Below are positions 56,153 through 64,000 of a DNA stretch of 64,000 bases, piece by piece. The position numbers and the translations under genes were made by a program. The notes beneath the pieces were generated by a model. The model saw nothing but the letters and a program-made list of their open reading frames with translations. It did no database searches and was not told where the DNA came from. Origin of the DNA: Candidatus Melainabacteria bacterium (GTDB lineage: Bacteria > Cyanobacteriota > Vampirovibrionia > 2-02-FULL-35-15); the NCBI GenBank assembly GCA_023250155.1, contig JAHFBG010000008.1:1-64000 (forward strand), read 5' to 3'. Positions within the stretch are counted from its first letter, which is position 1; every line of letters begins with the position of its first letter.

Positions 56153-57325
56153 TTATTTTAATCTTCTCTGGATCACACTTTTAGAGATCCCTGTAATCTG
56201 CTCAATCCTTCTAATACTCATCTCTGAATTAATAAGACCATCTTTAAATGCTTTATCAAGTTGATGATCATATTGAGCAGACAAGGCTCTTTTGGAGTTA
56301 TTATTTACTTTCTTTTTAACCATCTTGTTTAATGGTTTATATTGCTTCAAAGCACATACAGCCCATCTCTTGCACCAGGCATAAGCTGATTTTTTGGATT
56401 TGTTGTATTCTTCTGATAGTCCATTGTTCTTTTTATCTAACCACTCACAAAGGGCTTTGGTTAAATCATTTACATCAGTTATTGATTCAAATACAATAAG
56501 TCCCTTAGCTATGTTTTTTAAAATGTAATTGGTTTGAGAAGTCCTTGTAAAACCATTTTCTTTTAGTTCAATATATTCTTTATTCCAGCTCTTGGATCTT
56601 GGATTTATAAACTCATTATTAATCAGTTCAGATAAATACTTTATATCTATAAGATTCTTCTTTACTTCATCAGCCCAATGTATAAGAAACAGCTTTGGGT
56701 CTTCATCCCATTTAGCTGTTACTCTTCCATCATATAAACTAAGTAAACCTGAACCACGTTGGCATGGTAGTCTAAGACCTTGATATAAGGCTTTTGGATC
56801 AGATTTGATATTAGGAAATACTTCAAACTTTCCACCTTGTATAGTAAAGTCATTCTTTGTAAATAAGTCTTTTAAATAAACTGCTAAATTATAAGTCTTG
56901 ATTTCTTCTGTAAAGTACCATCTTAAATGCCAGCCACCTGTAAAACTTGATCTTATAAAAAGAGGTTCTCCTAGATGCTTTGTGATTTCACAAAGCTTAT
57001 TTACAGTTTCAAGATTGTAGTATTCATTTTTATCTGAGTCTATATCTAAAGCAAAATACCTAGTAAACTTACCAAATCTACAGGATAGGTATTCAACATC
57101 TTTTACATTTCTAAAACCAGTTTTAATTACAGTATTGGCACCTGAAATTATATCTAGTATTTGATCATCTCTAAGAATATAACTCTTGTAGTTAAGACCA
57201 TCTGGTTTAACTACAGTTTTCCATTCATCAGGATTTGATTCAGTCTGATAAAGAAAATCATACCTATGATTATGAATAACTAGAAACAACTTTTTAGCTG
57301 CTTCTAGCTCGTTATCATCAAACAA
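56153..57325 (-). CDS. archaeo-eukaryotic-type primase (replication protein)
   Basis: The 390-residue protein carries the AEP catalytic pattern: Asp94 and Asp96 in ALDID, His133 in FTGGWHLRW, and Glu168 in GGKFEVFP followed by GLRLPCQRG (183-191). A helical region follows. The end (MSIRRIEQITGISKSVIQRRLK) is a small helix-turn-helix. AEP primases with such tails start replication of plasmids, phages and satellites. The start is TTG, directly after the stop of the upstream gene, with GAGG eight bases before it. No helicase gene is present, so host or helper helicase is probably used. Confidence 0.75.
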   Translation of the reverse strand: MFDDNELEAAKKLFLVIHNHRYDFLYQTESNPDEWKTVVKPDGLNYKSYILRDDQILDIISGANTVIKTGFRNVKDVEYLSCRFGKFTRYFALDIDSDKNEYYNLETVNKLCEITKHLGEPLFIRSSFTGGWHLRWYFTEEIKTYNLAVYLKDLFTKNDFTIQGGKFEVFPNIKSDPKALYQGLRLPCQRGSGLLSLYDGRVTAKWDEDPKLFLIHWADEVKKNLIDIKYLSELINNEFINPRSKSWNKEYIELKENGFTRTSQTNYILKNIAKGLIVFESITDVNDLTKALCEWLDKKNNGLSEEYNKSKKSAYAWCKRWAVCALKQYKPLNKMVKKKVNNNSKRALSAQYDHQLDKAFKDGLINSEMSIRRIEQITGISKSVIQRRLK

Positions 57326-57532
57326 TTAGCTAACCTCAAAAATAAGTAGCTGACCTGAAGATTTAAGTTCATTTACTTTCTTTTTAGTTTTCCATTTGCC
57401 TATACGTTTTTGCTGGCAGATTTTGCACCTGGGTTGTTTTTTGTTGTTTGAAGCTTCTCTATTAAAAAAATCAGAGATATTCTTAAACTGTTTACAGTCC
57501 CCACAAGTCGCTGTAATAGATACTGTATTCAT
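57326..57532 (-). CDS. small zinc-knuckle protein
   Basis: The 68-residue protein has two Cys pairs, CGDC (10-13) and CKIC (36-39), spaced as in a zinc finger, with a basic C-terminal helix (QQKRIGKWKTKKK). I chose ATG 57532, which has GGAGGT upstream and overlaps the preceding gene's stop as ATGA. The TTG of the primase follows its stop at once. It may assist the primase or bind DNA or RNA. Confidence 0.7.
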   Translation of the reverse strand: MNTVSITATCGDCKQFKNISDFFNREASNNKKQPRCKICQQKRIGKWKTKKKVNELKSSGQLLIFEVS

Positions 57533-57669
57533 CGATACATACCTCCATGCTTCATAAGTTTTGCGATGCAGATTAAGCACCAGAGTTTATAAGGTCTAAG
57601 TCCTGGAATATCTGCTTGAAAGTAATAATGAGGCTTATATCGCTTACAGCAATAACAATATTTTTCCAT
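57529..57669 (-). CDS. 46-residue Cys-rich mini-protein
   Basis: The product starts MEKYCYCCKRYKPHYYF and contains a second pair, CLIC, near residue 31, giving a probable zinc-binding fold. An AAGGTGAT ribosome site stands before the ATG. The start shares a base with the upstream gene's stop (TGATG), and the stop overlaps the next start (ATGA). The coupling on both sides supports a real gene. Confidence 0.62.
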   Translation of the reverse strand: MEKYCYCCKRYKPHYYFQADIPGLRPYKLWCLICIAKLMKHGGMYR

Positions 57670-57830
57670 CAAGCAATCACCTTCTTCCAGAAGATTGACT
57701 TTCCTTGCTTTTTAGAAAGTATTAGTTTTTTAATTAAACTTTCTATTTCATTTGGTGTGCCACAAATACATGAACTGATTACTCTCTTTTTATAATCCGT
57801 AAAAATACAAATAAAATCCCTACGATACAT
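57669..57830 (-). CDS. 53-residue basic mini-protein
   Basis: The product begins MYRRDFICIFTDYKKRVISS, has a CICG pair near 22, and ends in a basic segment (LILSKKQGKSIFWKKVIA). A strong ribosome site (AAAGGAAAGG) precedes the ATG. It is the first of four genes with overlapping or abutting ends that lead to the primase. No family recognised. Confidence 0.6.
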   Translation of the reverse strand: MYRRDFICIFTDYKKRVISSCICGTPNEIESLIKKLILSKKQGKSIFWKKVIA

Positions 57831-57916
57831 AAAAGTACCTTTCCTTTCATTTTTAGTTGCAGGGATCTAATATTTTCGGGTATAATTCAATTGATAAGTT
57901 TTAAGATACCCATTTG

Positions 57917-57949
57917 AACTGATGTAACTCCCTGTGAATTGCATCAGTT
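57917..57949. repeat. inverted repeat upstream of the primase gene chain
   Basis: AACTGATG (57917-57924) and CATCAGTT (57942-57949) form an 8-bp stem with a 17-nt loop, followed on the plus strand by a short T run. On the minus strand it lies between the ribbon-helix-helix gene and the primase chain, without a T run. It could be an operator for the ribbon-helix-helix protein or an attenuator. Confidence 0.35.
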
Positions 57950-57956
57950 TTTTCAT

Positions 57957-58154
57957 TTAAGCTTCTATACTCCTTTCTACATTTTTCTTATTTCGAGACC
58001 ATTTAATATAAGTCTTTTTAATAAGACCTCTAAGATATGCTGAAACTGATAATGAATCTTCTTCTGCCATTTCCTTGGCGTTAGAATAAGCTTCGTTACC
58101 TAAGCTCAGACATTTTAGGCTTTTATCACTTGATCTATTTACTGTTGATTGCAT
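57957..58154 (-). CDS. ribbon-helix-helix-like small DNA-binding protein
   Basis: The 65-residue protein reads KCLSLGNEAYSNAKEMAEEDSLSVSAYLRGLIKKTYIKW, which matches the strand-helix-helix pattern of Arc/CopG-type repressors (S-x-S-x-YLRxLI). An AGGAGATACAA ribosome site precedes the ATG. It lies directly upstream of the primase gene chain on the same strand, so it may control copy or expression of that chain. No toxin partner is seen. Confidence 0.65.
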   Translation of the reverse strand: MQSTVNRSSDKSLKCLSLGNEAYSNAKEMAEEDSLSVSAYLRGLIKKTYIKWSRNKKNVERSIEA

Positions 58155-58331
58155 TTGTATCTCCTAGATTGCTAAGTACAATCTAAATGCTACTTTATTT
58201 GTTGTGTTGATTAAACCTATATAAAACAAGTGAAGTTGCCAGCTTAACTAGAAATTATTAAGCTATTTCTCATATCATTTCAAATCGCTTCAAAGCATTC
58301 ATATATGAATGCTGTAGAGTTGCTTGTTGTT

Positions 58332-59288
58332 TTATAATTTTCGATGTTTGGCTCTGGTACCCACTTCTCCACCTATAACTTTTAGTTTCTTAAACAAAGG
58401 TAAATCATAATTATTTAACAAATCATCTATCTTGTCGTTTTGTCCTAATGAATATGCTTCCTTATATTGTTTAAGTAACTCTGGCTCTTTGTAATAAGTG
58501 TTAGTTGGCGCCAATTTAATATTTGATAAATGCTCATAGCTTTTGTAAGTTTCTTTAGAAATTAAACTGTATTTTTCCTCTATTAGTCGATTAAAAAAGT
58601 GTTTAGATATAATTTCTATACTTTTGTGCAAATACAATTTGCTTTTTCTTAAAGCCTCTTTATGACTGATATCTTCACTGTTTACAATCATGTTAGATGC
58701 CACATTATATAGTGTTGCTACTGTATATTTTGAAATGAGCATGTGAGCCACTAGCTCATCATTTAAAAAGTTGGTGTAATCATTGCTGCATGTACTGTTA
58801 CATATATGATTTTTTTTTACACAAAACCTATTATCTCCTTCTCTGCTAAATTGTCTTAGACAATACTTGCATACAATCAAATTACTATTGCCAAAGTTAA
58901 ATATTTCAGGAAACTCAAACTCATTATAATCTTTCAACCATCTAAGTACTATATAGAATATTGAATCGATTTTAGATCTTAAAAGGGTTGGGCTTTTTTC
59001 ATCAATTAATGAAAAAAGTTTATTTAGAATGCCATTATATAGTATAAGGTTATAAGTTGTGAGAGAACTATTCAAATTATTTGAAAAATTGTTTTTTTTA
59101 CTATCAACTAGATTCTGATGGAAAGCTATATCAAAAGGATAAATGATACAGGTAGTGGTACCAATGTCAGAATTAGAATAAGTTAAATCAACAATATAGT
59201 TTGTATAAGGACTTGCAAACAATCTTATATCATTTAGTGCTTGTTTACTATCAACAATTAGATTTAGGTTCATGCTAATCAAGATCAT
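58332..59288 (-). CDS. uncharacterised zinc-finger-containing cargo protein
   Basis: The 318-residue protein has an alpha/beta N-terminal half and a central Cys/His cluster (about 140-172: CKYCLRQFSREGDNRFC, then HICNSTC) that should bind zinc. The pattern resembles short metal fingers of CGNR type. A helical C-terminal half follows and ends in basic residues (GTRAKHRKL). An ATG at 59273 is an equally possible start; neither has a clear ribosome site. It is divergent from the DUF2971 gene and sits at the right end of the element, where cargo often lies. No family assigned. Confidence 0.6.
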   Translation of the reverse strand: MILISMNLNLIVDSKQALNDIRLFASPYTNYIVDLTYSNSDIGTTTCIIYPFDIAFHQNLVDSKKNNFSNNLNSSLTTYNLILYNGILNKLFSLIDEKSPTLLRSKIDSIFYIVLRWLKDYNEFEFPEIFNFGNSNLIVCKYCLRQFSREGDNRFCVKKNHICNSTCSNDYTNFLNDELVAHMLISKYTVATLYNVASNMIVNSEDISHKEALRKSKLYLHKSIEIISKHFFNRLIEEKYSLISKETYKSYEHLSNIKLAPTNTYYKEPELLKQYKEAYSLGQNDKIDDLLNNYDLPLFKKLKVIGGEVGTRAKHRKL

Positions 59289-59359
59289 ACTAAATGTATA
59301 TAGAAAAAGAGTTAAAATGGTTCTAATTATTCAATGAGAATTACTAGGGTACCAAACAT

Positions 59360-60133
59360 ATGATTAAAACCTCTTCATGGTTTAAACAACCCCAAAAACA
59401 AGATATAGAAATATGGAGGTATATGGATTTCGCAAAGTTTGTTTCTACATTGGAAAATAAAGGACTGTTTTTCCCAAGAGTTAGTTGTTTAGAAGATAAG
59501 CATGAAGGTTCACACCCTTATGGGAATATAGACTTCTATAAAGAAATGTATAAAAAGATAAAAGAAATAAATCCAGAAATGTACAAATCATTGCAAGAGC
59601 TTGACAAAATATTGAGTGTTACTGGGAAAATAGCAACAGACTGGACTTATATTAATAGTTGGCACATTAATAAAAGTGAATCAGTAGCTATGTGGAAACT
59701 TTATTCTAGAAACACCGATTCAATTGCCATCAAATCAACTTATAGTTTATTACGTGAGTCATTAAACAATAGTGAAGAAAATGTTTATATTGGAAAAGTA
59801 GCATATATAGATTTTAGAAAATATAAAAAAATAAGAGATCAATTAAAACCTTTTAGCTTAAAAGATCATTCATTTTCTCACGAAAGAGAGTTAAGGGCGG
59901 TGATTCAAAAAATACCTATAGGTAACATAAAAACACTTAAAGAAATCGTTCCTGCTAAAGGTGATGAGGGGTTATGGATAAGTGTTGATTTAGATAAATT
60001 AATTGAATCCGTTTACGTAAGCCCAGGTTCCAACAATTCTTTTAAAGAGCTAGTAAGTAAAATCTTAAAGAAGTACGCCTTAAATAAACCAATTTGCTCT
60101 TCATTTCATGATAAAGATCCAAATTATTCTTAG
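59360..60133 (+). CDS. DUF2971-family protein
   Basis: The 257-residue protein shows the DUF2971 landmarks: an N-terminal IWRYMDFAKFVSTLENKGLFFPRVSCLEDKHEG, the central NSWHINKSESVAMWKLYSRNTDSIAIKSTYSLL, and HSFSHERELRAVI. Proteins of this family are common in mobile elements and defence regions, and their activity is not established. It has no signal or membrane span. It is divergent from the zinc-finger gene and ends 280 bp before attR. Confidence 0.8.
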   Translation: MIKTSSWFKQPQKQDIEIWRYMDFAKFVSTLENKGLFFPRVSCLEDKHEGSHPYGNIDFYKEMYKKIKEINPEMYKSLQELDKILSVTGKIATDWTYINSWHINKSESVAMWKLYSRNTDSIAIKSTYSLLRESLNNSEENVYIGKVAYIDFRKYKKIRDQLKPFSLKDHSFSHERELRAVIQKIPIGNIKTLKEIVPAKGDEGLWISVDLDKLIESVYVSPGSNNSFKELVSKILKKYALNKPICSSFHDKDPNYS

Positions 60134-60353
60134 TCACAGATCCGTGTTGAATTGCATAGCTCTTCAAGTTTCATTGGTTATAACTCTACATAGCATCAAA
60201 ACAAATTGAACCTAGGGCCAGCCAGAGGCCTTCTGTTAAAATATCTGATTAGATTTTAAGAAATCATCCTGAAATTAGTTAAATATAAGACATTGTAAAC
60301 ACTTCCTATATACAAACTTACTTTGAAATAGTATTATTTCAGGGTGAAAGGCT

Positions 60354-60371
60354 TACGAAGAATACGAAGAA
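60354..60371 (+). repeat. tandem 9-mer near attR
   Basis: TACGAAGAA occurs twice in a row, 40 bp before attR. The complement with one change (TTCTTTGTA) lies 23 bp inside attL. Tyrosine recombinases of the lambda type bind short arm sites in such positions, so these are candidates. Confidence 0.4.
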
Positions 60372-60411
60372 GCCTGAGAGAGGTAAATACAAAAGTGAAA
60401 CTCCATCCCTG

Positions 60412-60482
60412 CTCTAGCTCAGTTGGTAGAGCACATCCTTGGTAAGGATGAGGTCGACGGTTCAATCCCGTTGGGGGGCTTT
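60412..60482 (+). repeat. attR (71-bp direct repeat, partial tRNA-Thr)
   Basis: Identical to 47394-47464. The bases in front (CCCTG) do not complete the acceptor stem: aligned to GGGGGGC they give at least two mismatches. I therefore read this copy as a 5'-truncated tRNA-Thr fragment and not a second functional gene. Confidence 0.92.
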
Positions 60483-60496
60483 TTATATAGCGCTCC

Positions 60497-60514
60497 GCAT
60501 TTTCAAGAAAATGC
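60497..60514 (+). terminator. short hairpin after attR
   Basis: GCATTTTC (60497-60504) and GAAAATGC (60507-60514) form an 8-bp stem with a 2-nt loop, flanked by direct repeats TTTTATATA (60481-60489 and 60520-60528). Before the element inserted, this lay 15-20 bp behind tRNA-Thr and could have ended that tRNA transcript. Confidence 0.35.
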
Positions 60515-60689
60515 TTCGCTTTTATATACCGATCCCTTTTGACGTTTCGGTTTGTCGCTTGATAAACCTCCACTTGAAAACATTTAATTGAATGAATGGT
60601 ATTCTAATAAAAACTTATAAGACAAAAAGCTTATGTGCAAAATGAACTTTAAAAGAGGAGTCTCTACCTAAGATTAAAATAATATAACA

Positions 60690-61766
60690 ATGGACGACAT
60701 TCTAATAAAAAAACTAGATAACATTGCTTCTACTTATGATGAGCTTGATAAGAAGCTTGCAGATCCAAGTGTTTATGGTGATCAAGAACAATTAAAAAAA
60801 GTCTCTAAAGCTAAAAAATCACTACAAGAGACTTATGACTTGTATCAAAAATTTAAAACCTTTACTAATGAATTAATTGGGGCAAAAGATATTATAAAAA
60901 ATGAATCTGATGAATCTTTAATTGAGCTTGCAAAATCTGAAATAGAAAGCATAACTCACCAAATCAATACTATTGAAGAGAGATTAAGAGTATTATTGTT
61001 GCCTAAGGATCCAAATGATGAAAAAGATATTATGCTTGAAATTCGTGCAGCAGCAGGTGGTGAAGAATCTTCTATTTTTGTAGGGGACTTGCTTAGAATG
61101 TATTCTAGGTATGCAGATGGTCAAGGCTGGTCTACAAAAGTAATTGATTCGAATCCTGGTGACATAAGTGGATATAAATTAGTTGTAGTTGAAATATCAG
61201 GTGAAAATGTTTATAGTAAATTAAAATATGAATCAGGGGTTCATAGAGTTCAAAGAGTACCGCTTACTGAAGCATCTGGTCGTGTTCATACAAGTACCGT
61301 AACTGTTGCTGTTATGCCTGAAGTTGATGAAGTGGATGTTAAGCTTGATCCAAATGATCTTGAGATTTCTACGGCTCGTTCAGGTGGTGCTGGTGGTCAG
61401 AATGTAAACAAAGTAGAAACAGCAGTAAGAGTAGTGCATAAGCCTTCTGGAATTATGGTGCATTGTACAGAAGAAAGAAGTCAACTTCAAAATAAACAAA
61501 AAGCTTTGCAACTTTTGATGACAAAACTATATGATATGGAAGTTCAAAAACAACAAAAAGAAATTTATGAAAAACGTAAAATGCAGGTAGGAACGGGTGA
61601 TAGAAGTGAAAAGATTAGAACATATAATTACAAGGACAATAGAATTACTGATCACCGATTAAATCAAAATTTTTCTTTGGATACAGCGTTAGAAGGAAAG
61701 ATCGATGATGTTATTGAATCTTGTATAGGAGAAGATCAAAGACAAAAACTACAAGCATTAGTTTGA
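60690..61766 (+). CDS. prfA: peptide chain release factor 1
   Basis: RF1 releases finished proteins at UAA and UAG codons. The 358-residue protein has the tripeptide GGQ in [13 protein letters not shown] and the codon-reading PxT motif as PLT in [14 protein letters not shown]. The SPF motif of RF2 is absent. The [19 protein letters not shown] block (here [14 protein letters not shown]) is also present. Length is normal. The nearest purine-rich ribosome site (AGAGGAG) is about 30 bp upstream of the ATG, so the start is assigned by homology. It is the first chromosomal gene after attR. Confidence 0.95.
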   Translation: MDDILIKKLDNIASTYDELDKKLADPSVYGDQEQLKKVSKAKKSLQETYDLYQKFKTFTNELIGAKDIIKNESDESLIELAKSEIESITHQINTIEERLRVLLLPKDPNDEKDIMLEIRAAAGGEESSIFVGDLLRMYSRYADGQGWSTKVIDSNPGDISGYKLVVVEISGENVYSKLKYESGVHRVQRVPLTEASGRVHTSTVTVAVMPEVDEVDVKLDPNDLEISTARSGGAGGQNVNKVETAVRVVHKPSGIMVHCTEERSQLQNKQKALQLLMTKLYDMEVQKQQKEIYEKRKMQVGTGDRSEKIRTYNYKDNRITDHRLNQNFSLDTALEGKIDDVIESCIGEDQRQKLQALV

Positions 61767-61780
61767 TTTGTTTTTATTTA

Positions 61781-62860
61781 TTATTTCAAGTTTACACTAT
61801 CTAAAATATCACTTGTACTTTTTCTTTTCTTTCTCTTATTTTTAATAACTTTATTTTCAATCTCAGGATAATATAAATCTTTCAACTCAATGTTTTCTGA
61901 TGAAAGATCTTTTATCTTAGGTGTAATTAAAATTATTAACTCACTTTGTGATTTATTGCTTCTTCTATTACTAAGTAAATCTCCTAAAATTGGAATGCTT
62001 GTTATAAAAGGGATTCCTTGTCTGTTTATGGTTTTATTGTTGAAGACTAATCCACCAATAGCTATTGTTTGTCCATCCATAACTTGAACATTTGTATCAA
62101 CTTCTCTTCTAAAAGTCGTGTTTGGCAAAGTTAGTCCGTTCTGAGTTATGGTACCCGTATTGTTTGATACTTCAACGTTTATTTTTGTAGTAATCAAGTT
62201 ACTGTCACCTACATAAGGCGTAATGTTTAGGTTTGTTCCTGCTTTTACTGCGTCCAGTTTTTGAGTTTGTGCTAAAAGCAAAGATGGCGCTGCACCATAA
62301 GCAGAGCCAAGCACAACATTATTATGAGTGTTTATGTTTATGCTTGCAGTTCTGCCAGAGATAGAAACAATTTTTGGATATGAGTGGGTTTGAACAAGTC
62401 CTAGTGTTTCTAAATAAGAAATTTGTGAATTAAAAAGATTCCAGGTATCTTTACTAAAATCAAATAAACTTAAACCATTAGAAATTTGTCCTATTAAGAA
62501 TCCACTCTCTCTTAAAAACTTAAGATCACGAAGTCTGTTTTTTTGAAGTTCAATCAATCTAACCTCAAACTCTACTTGTTTTACAGGAATATCAATAGTA
62601 GAAATAAAATCTTTTAATCTATTGTGATCTTCAATTGAAGACTCAATTAAAATGCTGTTTTGTTCTTGAAGTGATTTGCACTTACTCTTTAAATCGTTTG
62701 GTAAAAGCTCTATTACATAAGTAGATTCTAAATTGTTTAGCTTTATTAAATTAAAACTTTCATTTGTTTTAACTGTCTCAGCACTAAAACTTGGTATGGT
62801 AGATAAAGTTATTAGTGTTATAAACAAAGCTATAAATAAACATTTAATTTTAAAGTTCAT
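61781..62860 (-). CDS. short secretin-family outer-membrane protein
   Basis: The 359-residue protein has a signal peptide (about 1-27), one N-type ring domain (about 45-100), and the secretin core (about 105-325). Core motifs include VQVMDGQTIAIGGLV, RQGIPFITSIPILGDLL and SELIILITPKI. Secretins form outer-membrane pores for type II/III secretion or type IV pili. This one is shorter than PilQ or GspD, with only one N domain and no pilus or secretion gene nearby. It ends with a basic tail (KNKRKKRKST). It is convergent with prfA. Confidence 0.85.
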   Translation of the reverse strand: MNFKIKCLFIALFITLITLSTIPSFSAETVKTNESFNLIKLNNLESTYVIELLPNDLKSKCKSLQEQNSILIESSIEDHNRLKDFISTIDIPVKQVEFEVRLIELQKNRLRDLKFLRESGFLIGQISNGLSLFDFSKDTWNLFNSQISYLETLGLVQTHSYPKIVSISGRTASININTHNNVVLGSAYGAAPSLLLAQTQKLDAVKAGTNLNITPYVGDSNLITTKINVEVSNNTGTITQNGLTLPNTTFRREVDTNVQVMDGQTIAIGGLVFNNKTINRQGIPFITSIPILGDLLSNRRSNKSQSELIILITPKIKDLSSENIELKDLYYPEIENKVIKNKRKKRKSTSDILDSVNLK

Positions 62861-62945
62861 AATTTACCTCTACTGACATTCACTAAACCCAATATAATCT
62901 ATAATTGTTTTATTATAGATGAGGTGCATAAATAAAGCATATTCT

Positions 62946-64000
62946 ATGTCTAAAAAGTTTATATTCTTATCATTGATTTTTCTTATTCTAAATCTTTTAG
63001 GATTCCAGAAGTGTAATGCAGAAATAATATCTTCTATACCTTATAGTACTAGTCTTTTTCCGGGTTTTATAGAAACTGACAGTGATAGTGGAAAAATATT
63101 TGTTTTAGTAAGAGGAAAAATAATAGTTTTAGATGAAAATACTTTAATGGCAGATAAAGAATTTCTCATAGATAAAAGTTCAGCATTTTTTTCATTAGAT
63201 AGAGAAAATAAAACGATTACTGTATTTGAGTATACATATAGAAATACTTGTGGGGAGGATGGTTGTGAAGATGAGGAAAATGAATCTCCTGTCAATGTCA
63301 TTAATACCAATCCTTCTATAAGAGTAAAAGTAATTAGCAGTGAGGATGGAACTACAATTAATGCTTTTGAAGCTAGAACTATTGATAAAGTTCTATCAAT
63401 AACTGAAGACAAAGGTTCATATGAAAATCAAATTGAGATAAGCTCATCTTTATTTCTTACTCCTTCCTATGTACGTAAAATCAATAAAAATAAATATTTA
63501 TTAAATGCTTACTATGATTACAGTGTTTTTTCTAATAATAATCAATATGGTACTTATGAATTAATAATCTTAGAAGACAGCATAAAGCTATTGAAATTTA
63601 ATTTTAGTTTTCCTGTAGAACGTATAGAAGTAAATGAGTACTCTCATAAACTACATATCAAACATCAAAATGAAGAAAAAATCTCTATTTTTAATACTGA
63701 TACTAATAAGATTGAAAAGACTATAGGTCTAAAGTCTTCTTTTCAAAAAGTTGTTTTCAAAAATAATAAAACGTACTATCTTTGTGGTGGAAACATTTAT
63801 ATAGTGGATGATTCAAACTTAAGTGTATCTAAAATCAATACTGGTGGAATTGATCTTGTTGTTAGTCCAAGCACTAATGAAATCATTATTTCACAAGGTA
63901 ACTCACTTCAAATTATTGATATGGGAAAAAGTAAACTAATTAAAACAATCAATTTAGAGTCCCTAGGCTATGGAAGTCTTTTTTTAGATAATATTAATAA
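62946..64000 (+). CDS. secreted propeller-like protein, truncated by the window
   Basis: The frame is open from ATG 62946 to the right edge, at least 351 codons. The product starts with a signal peptide (MSKKFIFLSLIFLILNLLG, about 1-26) and continues with repeated short strands of the kind seen in beta-propellers, e.g. GKIFVLVRGKIIVLDENTL, NKTYYLCGGNIYIVDDSNL and GNSLQIIDMGKSKLIKTI. One acidic Cys loop (NTCGEDGCEDEENES) is present. The C-terminus is missing. It is divergent from the secretin gene, 85 bp apart, so they may share regulation. Confidence 0.72.
   Translation, partial: MSKKFIFLSLIFLILNLLGFQKCNAEIISSIPYSTSLFPGFIETDSDSGKIFVLVRGKIIVLDENTLMADKEFLIDKSSAFFSLDRENKTITVFEYTYRNTCGEDGCEDEENESPVNVINTNPSIRVKVISSEDGTTINAFEARTIDKVLSITEDKGSYENQIEISSSLFLTPSYVRKINKNKYLLNAYYDYSVFSNNNQYGTYELIILEDSIKLLKFNFSFPVERIEVNEYSHKLHIKHQNEEKISIFNTDTNKIEKTIGLKSSFQKVVFKNNKTYYLCGGNIYIVDDSNLSVSKINTGGIDLVVSPSTNEIIISQGNSLQIIDMGKSKLIKTINLESLGYGSLFLDNIN

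Larger units (their letters stand above)
47394..60482. mobile_element. 13.1-kb integrative element in tRNA-Thr(GGU)
   Basis: Identical 71-bp direct repeats at 47394-47464 and 60412-60482 consist of nearly all of tRNA-Thr(GGU). The intact tRNA is at the left end. The right copy lacks a pairing 5' acceptor strand. A tyrosine recombinase gene starts 54 bp inside the left end. Contents include a P63C protein, XRE and ribbon-helix-helix regulators, a terminase-small-subunit-like protein, an AEP-type primase, secreted proteins and a DUF2971 protein. No capsid, tail, portal or relaxase gene is recognised. That points to a phage satellite or integrated plasmid and not a complete prophage. The chromosome resumes at prfA. 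Confidence 0.9.

Noticed and set aside
60412..60482. A second functional tRNA-Thr(GGU) gene
   Set aside because: The 5' acceptor strand does not pair with the 3' strand; it is the truncated attR copy.
47394..60482. Complete prophage
   Set aside because: No portal, capsid, tail, large terminase or lysis gene is recognisable.
60334..60573. 79-codon minus-strand frame
   Set aside because: It crosses the attR tRNA fragment and reads antisense tRNA text.

Overview
The window looks like the chromosome of an uncultured, AT-rich, diderm bacterium, most likely a non-photosynthetic relative of Cyanobacteria (Melainabacteria/Vampirovibrionia type). The signs are a 16S rRNA gene at 23863-25354, a glycine-rich single-RRM protein of cyanobacterial type, a NIL-domain ferredoxin, a TusA-like protein with the CPLN variant I associate with cyanobacteria, and a small cytochrome c6-like protein, with no photosynthesis gene in view. 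This placement is an inference from remembered family features; I could not run a phylogeny. The cell appears to be a diderm rod with meso-DAP peptidoglycan: MurE has a DNPR motif, RodA is present, and there is a secretin and an outer-membrane-type protein ending in Phe.

Positions 1-23510 are mostly housekeeping genes: a DEAD-box helicase and RRM protein, FabF, a LuxR-type regulator with a degenerate receiver, an S1-domain protein with RodA, NIL-ferredoxin, a ThiF/MoeB-like enzyme, a NicO metal exporter, AspA, RibF, CarB, AroE-MurE, an M14 peptidase that suits mDAP peptides, and rpsO-pnp. A transposase fragment lies at 2899-3060.

Positions 23511-26015 hold a 16S rRNA gene without a linked 23S. 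Its leader and trailer can pair to form a processing stalk, and the tRNA-Ile that normally follows 16S sits behind it on the opposite strand. Positions 26269-34222 hold PPK2, a TusA-like protein with a Cys-rich partner, L25, glucokinase, an outer-membrane-type protein, TypA/BipA and a TPR lipoprotein.

Positions 34735-43746 form a compact five-gene operon: PrkA, SpoVR, YeaH/YhbH, a second divergent PrkA with altered ATP-site motifs, and a ClpP-type peptidase with an intact catalytic triad. The first three are a known functional set in stress and sporulation physiology. The second PrkA and the peptidase in the same operon are the unusual part, and this is the best candidate here for an undescribed system (AAA+ partners plus a protease chamber). 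SerA, L9, the c-type cytochrome and Tmk follow.

Positions 47036-60482 are a tRNA locus (Thr-UGU, Tyr-GUA, Thr-GGU) that has taken up mobile DNA. The 3' part of tRNA-Tyr is tandemly repeated. The tRNA-Thr(GGU) gene carries a 13.1-kb integrative element bounded by identical 71-bp direct repeats at 47394-47464 and 60412-60482. The element encodes a tyrosine recombinase with a fused HTH, a P63C protein, an XRE regulator, a terminase-small-subunit-like protein, a primase of the archaeo-eukaryotic type behind a chain of tiny overlapping zinc-knuckle genes, a ribbon-helix-helix protein, two secreted proteins (one Cys-rich and modular), a frameshifted IS1595-type transposase, and a divergent pair (zinc-finger protein and DUF2971 protein) next to attR. 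It resembles a phage satellite or integrated plasmid with cargo. Positions 60690-64000 return to the chromosome with prfA, a short secretin and a truncated secreted propeller-like protein.
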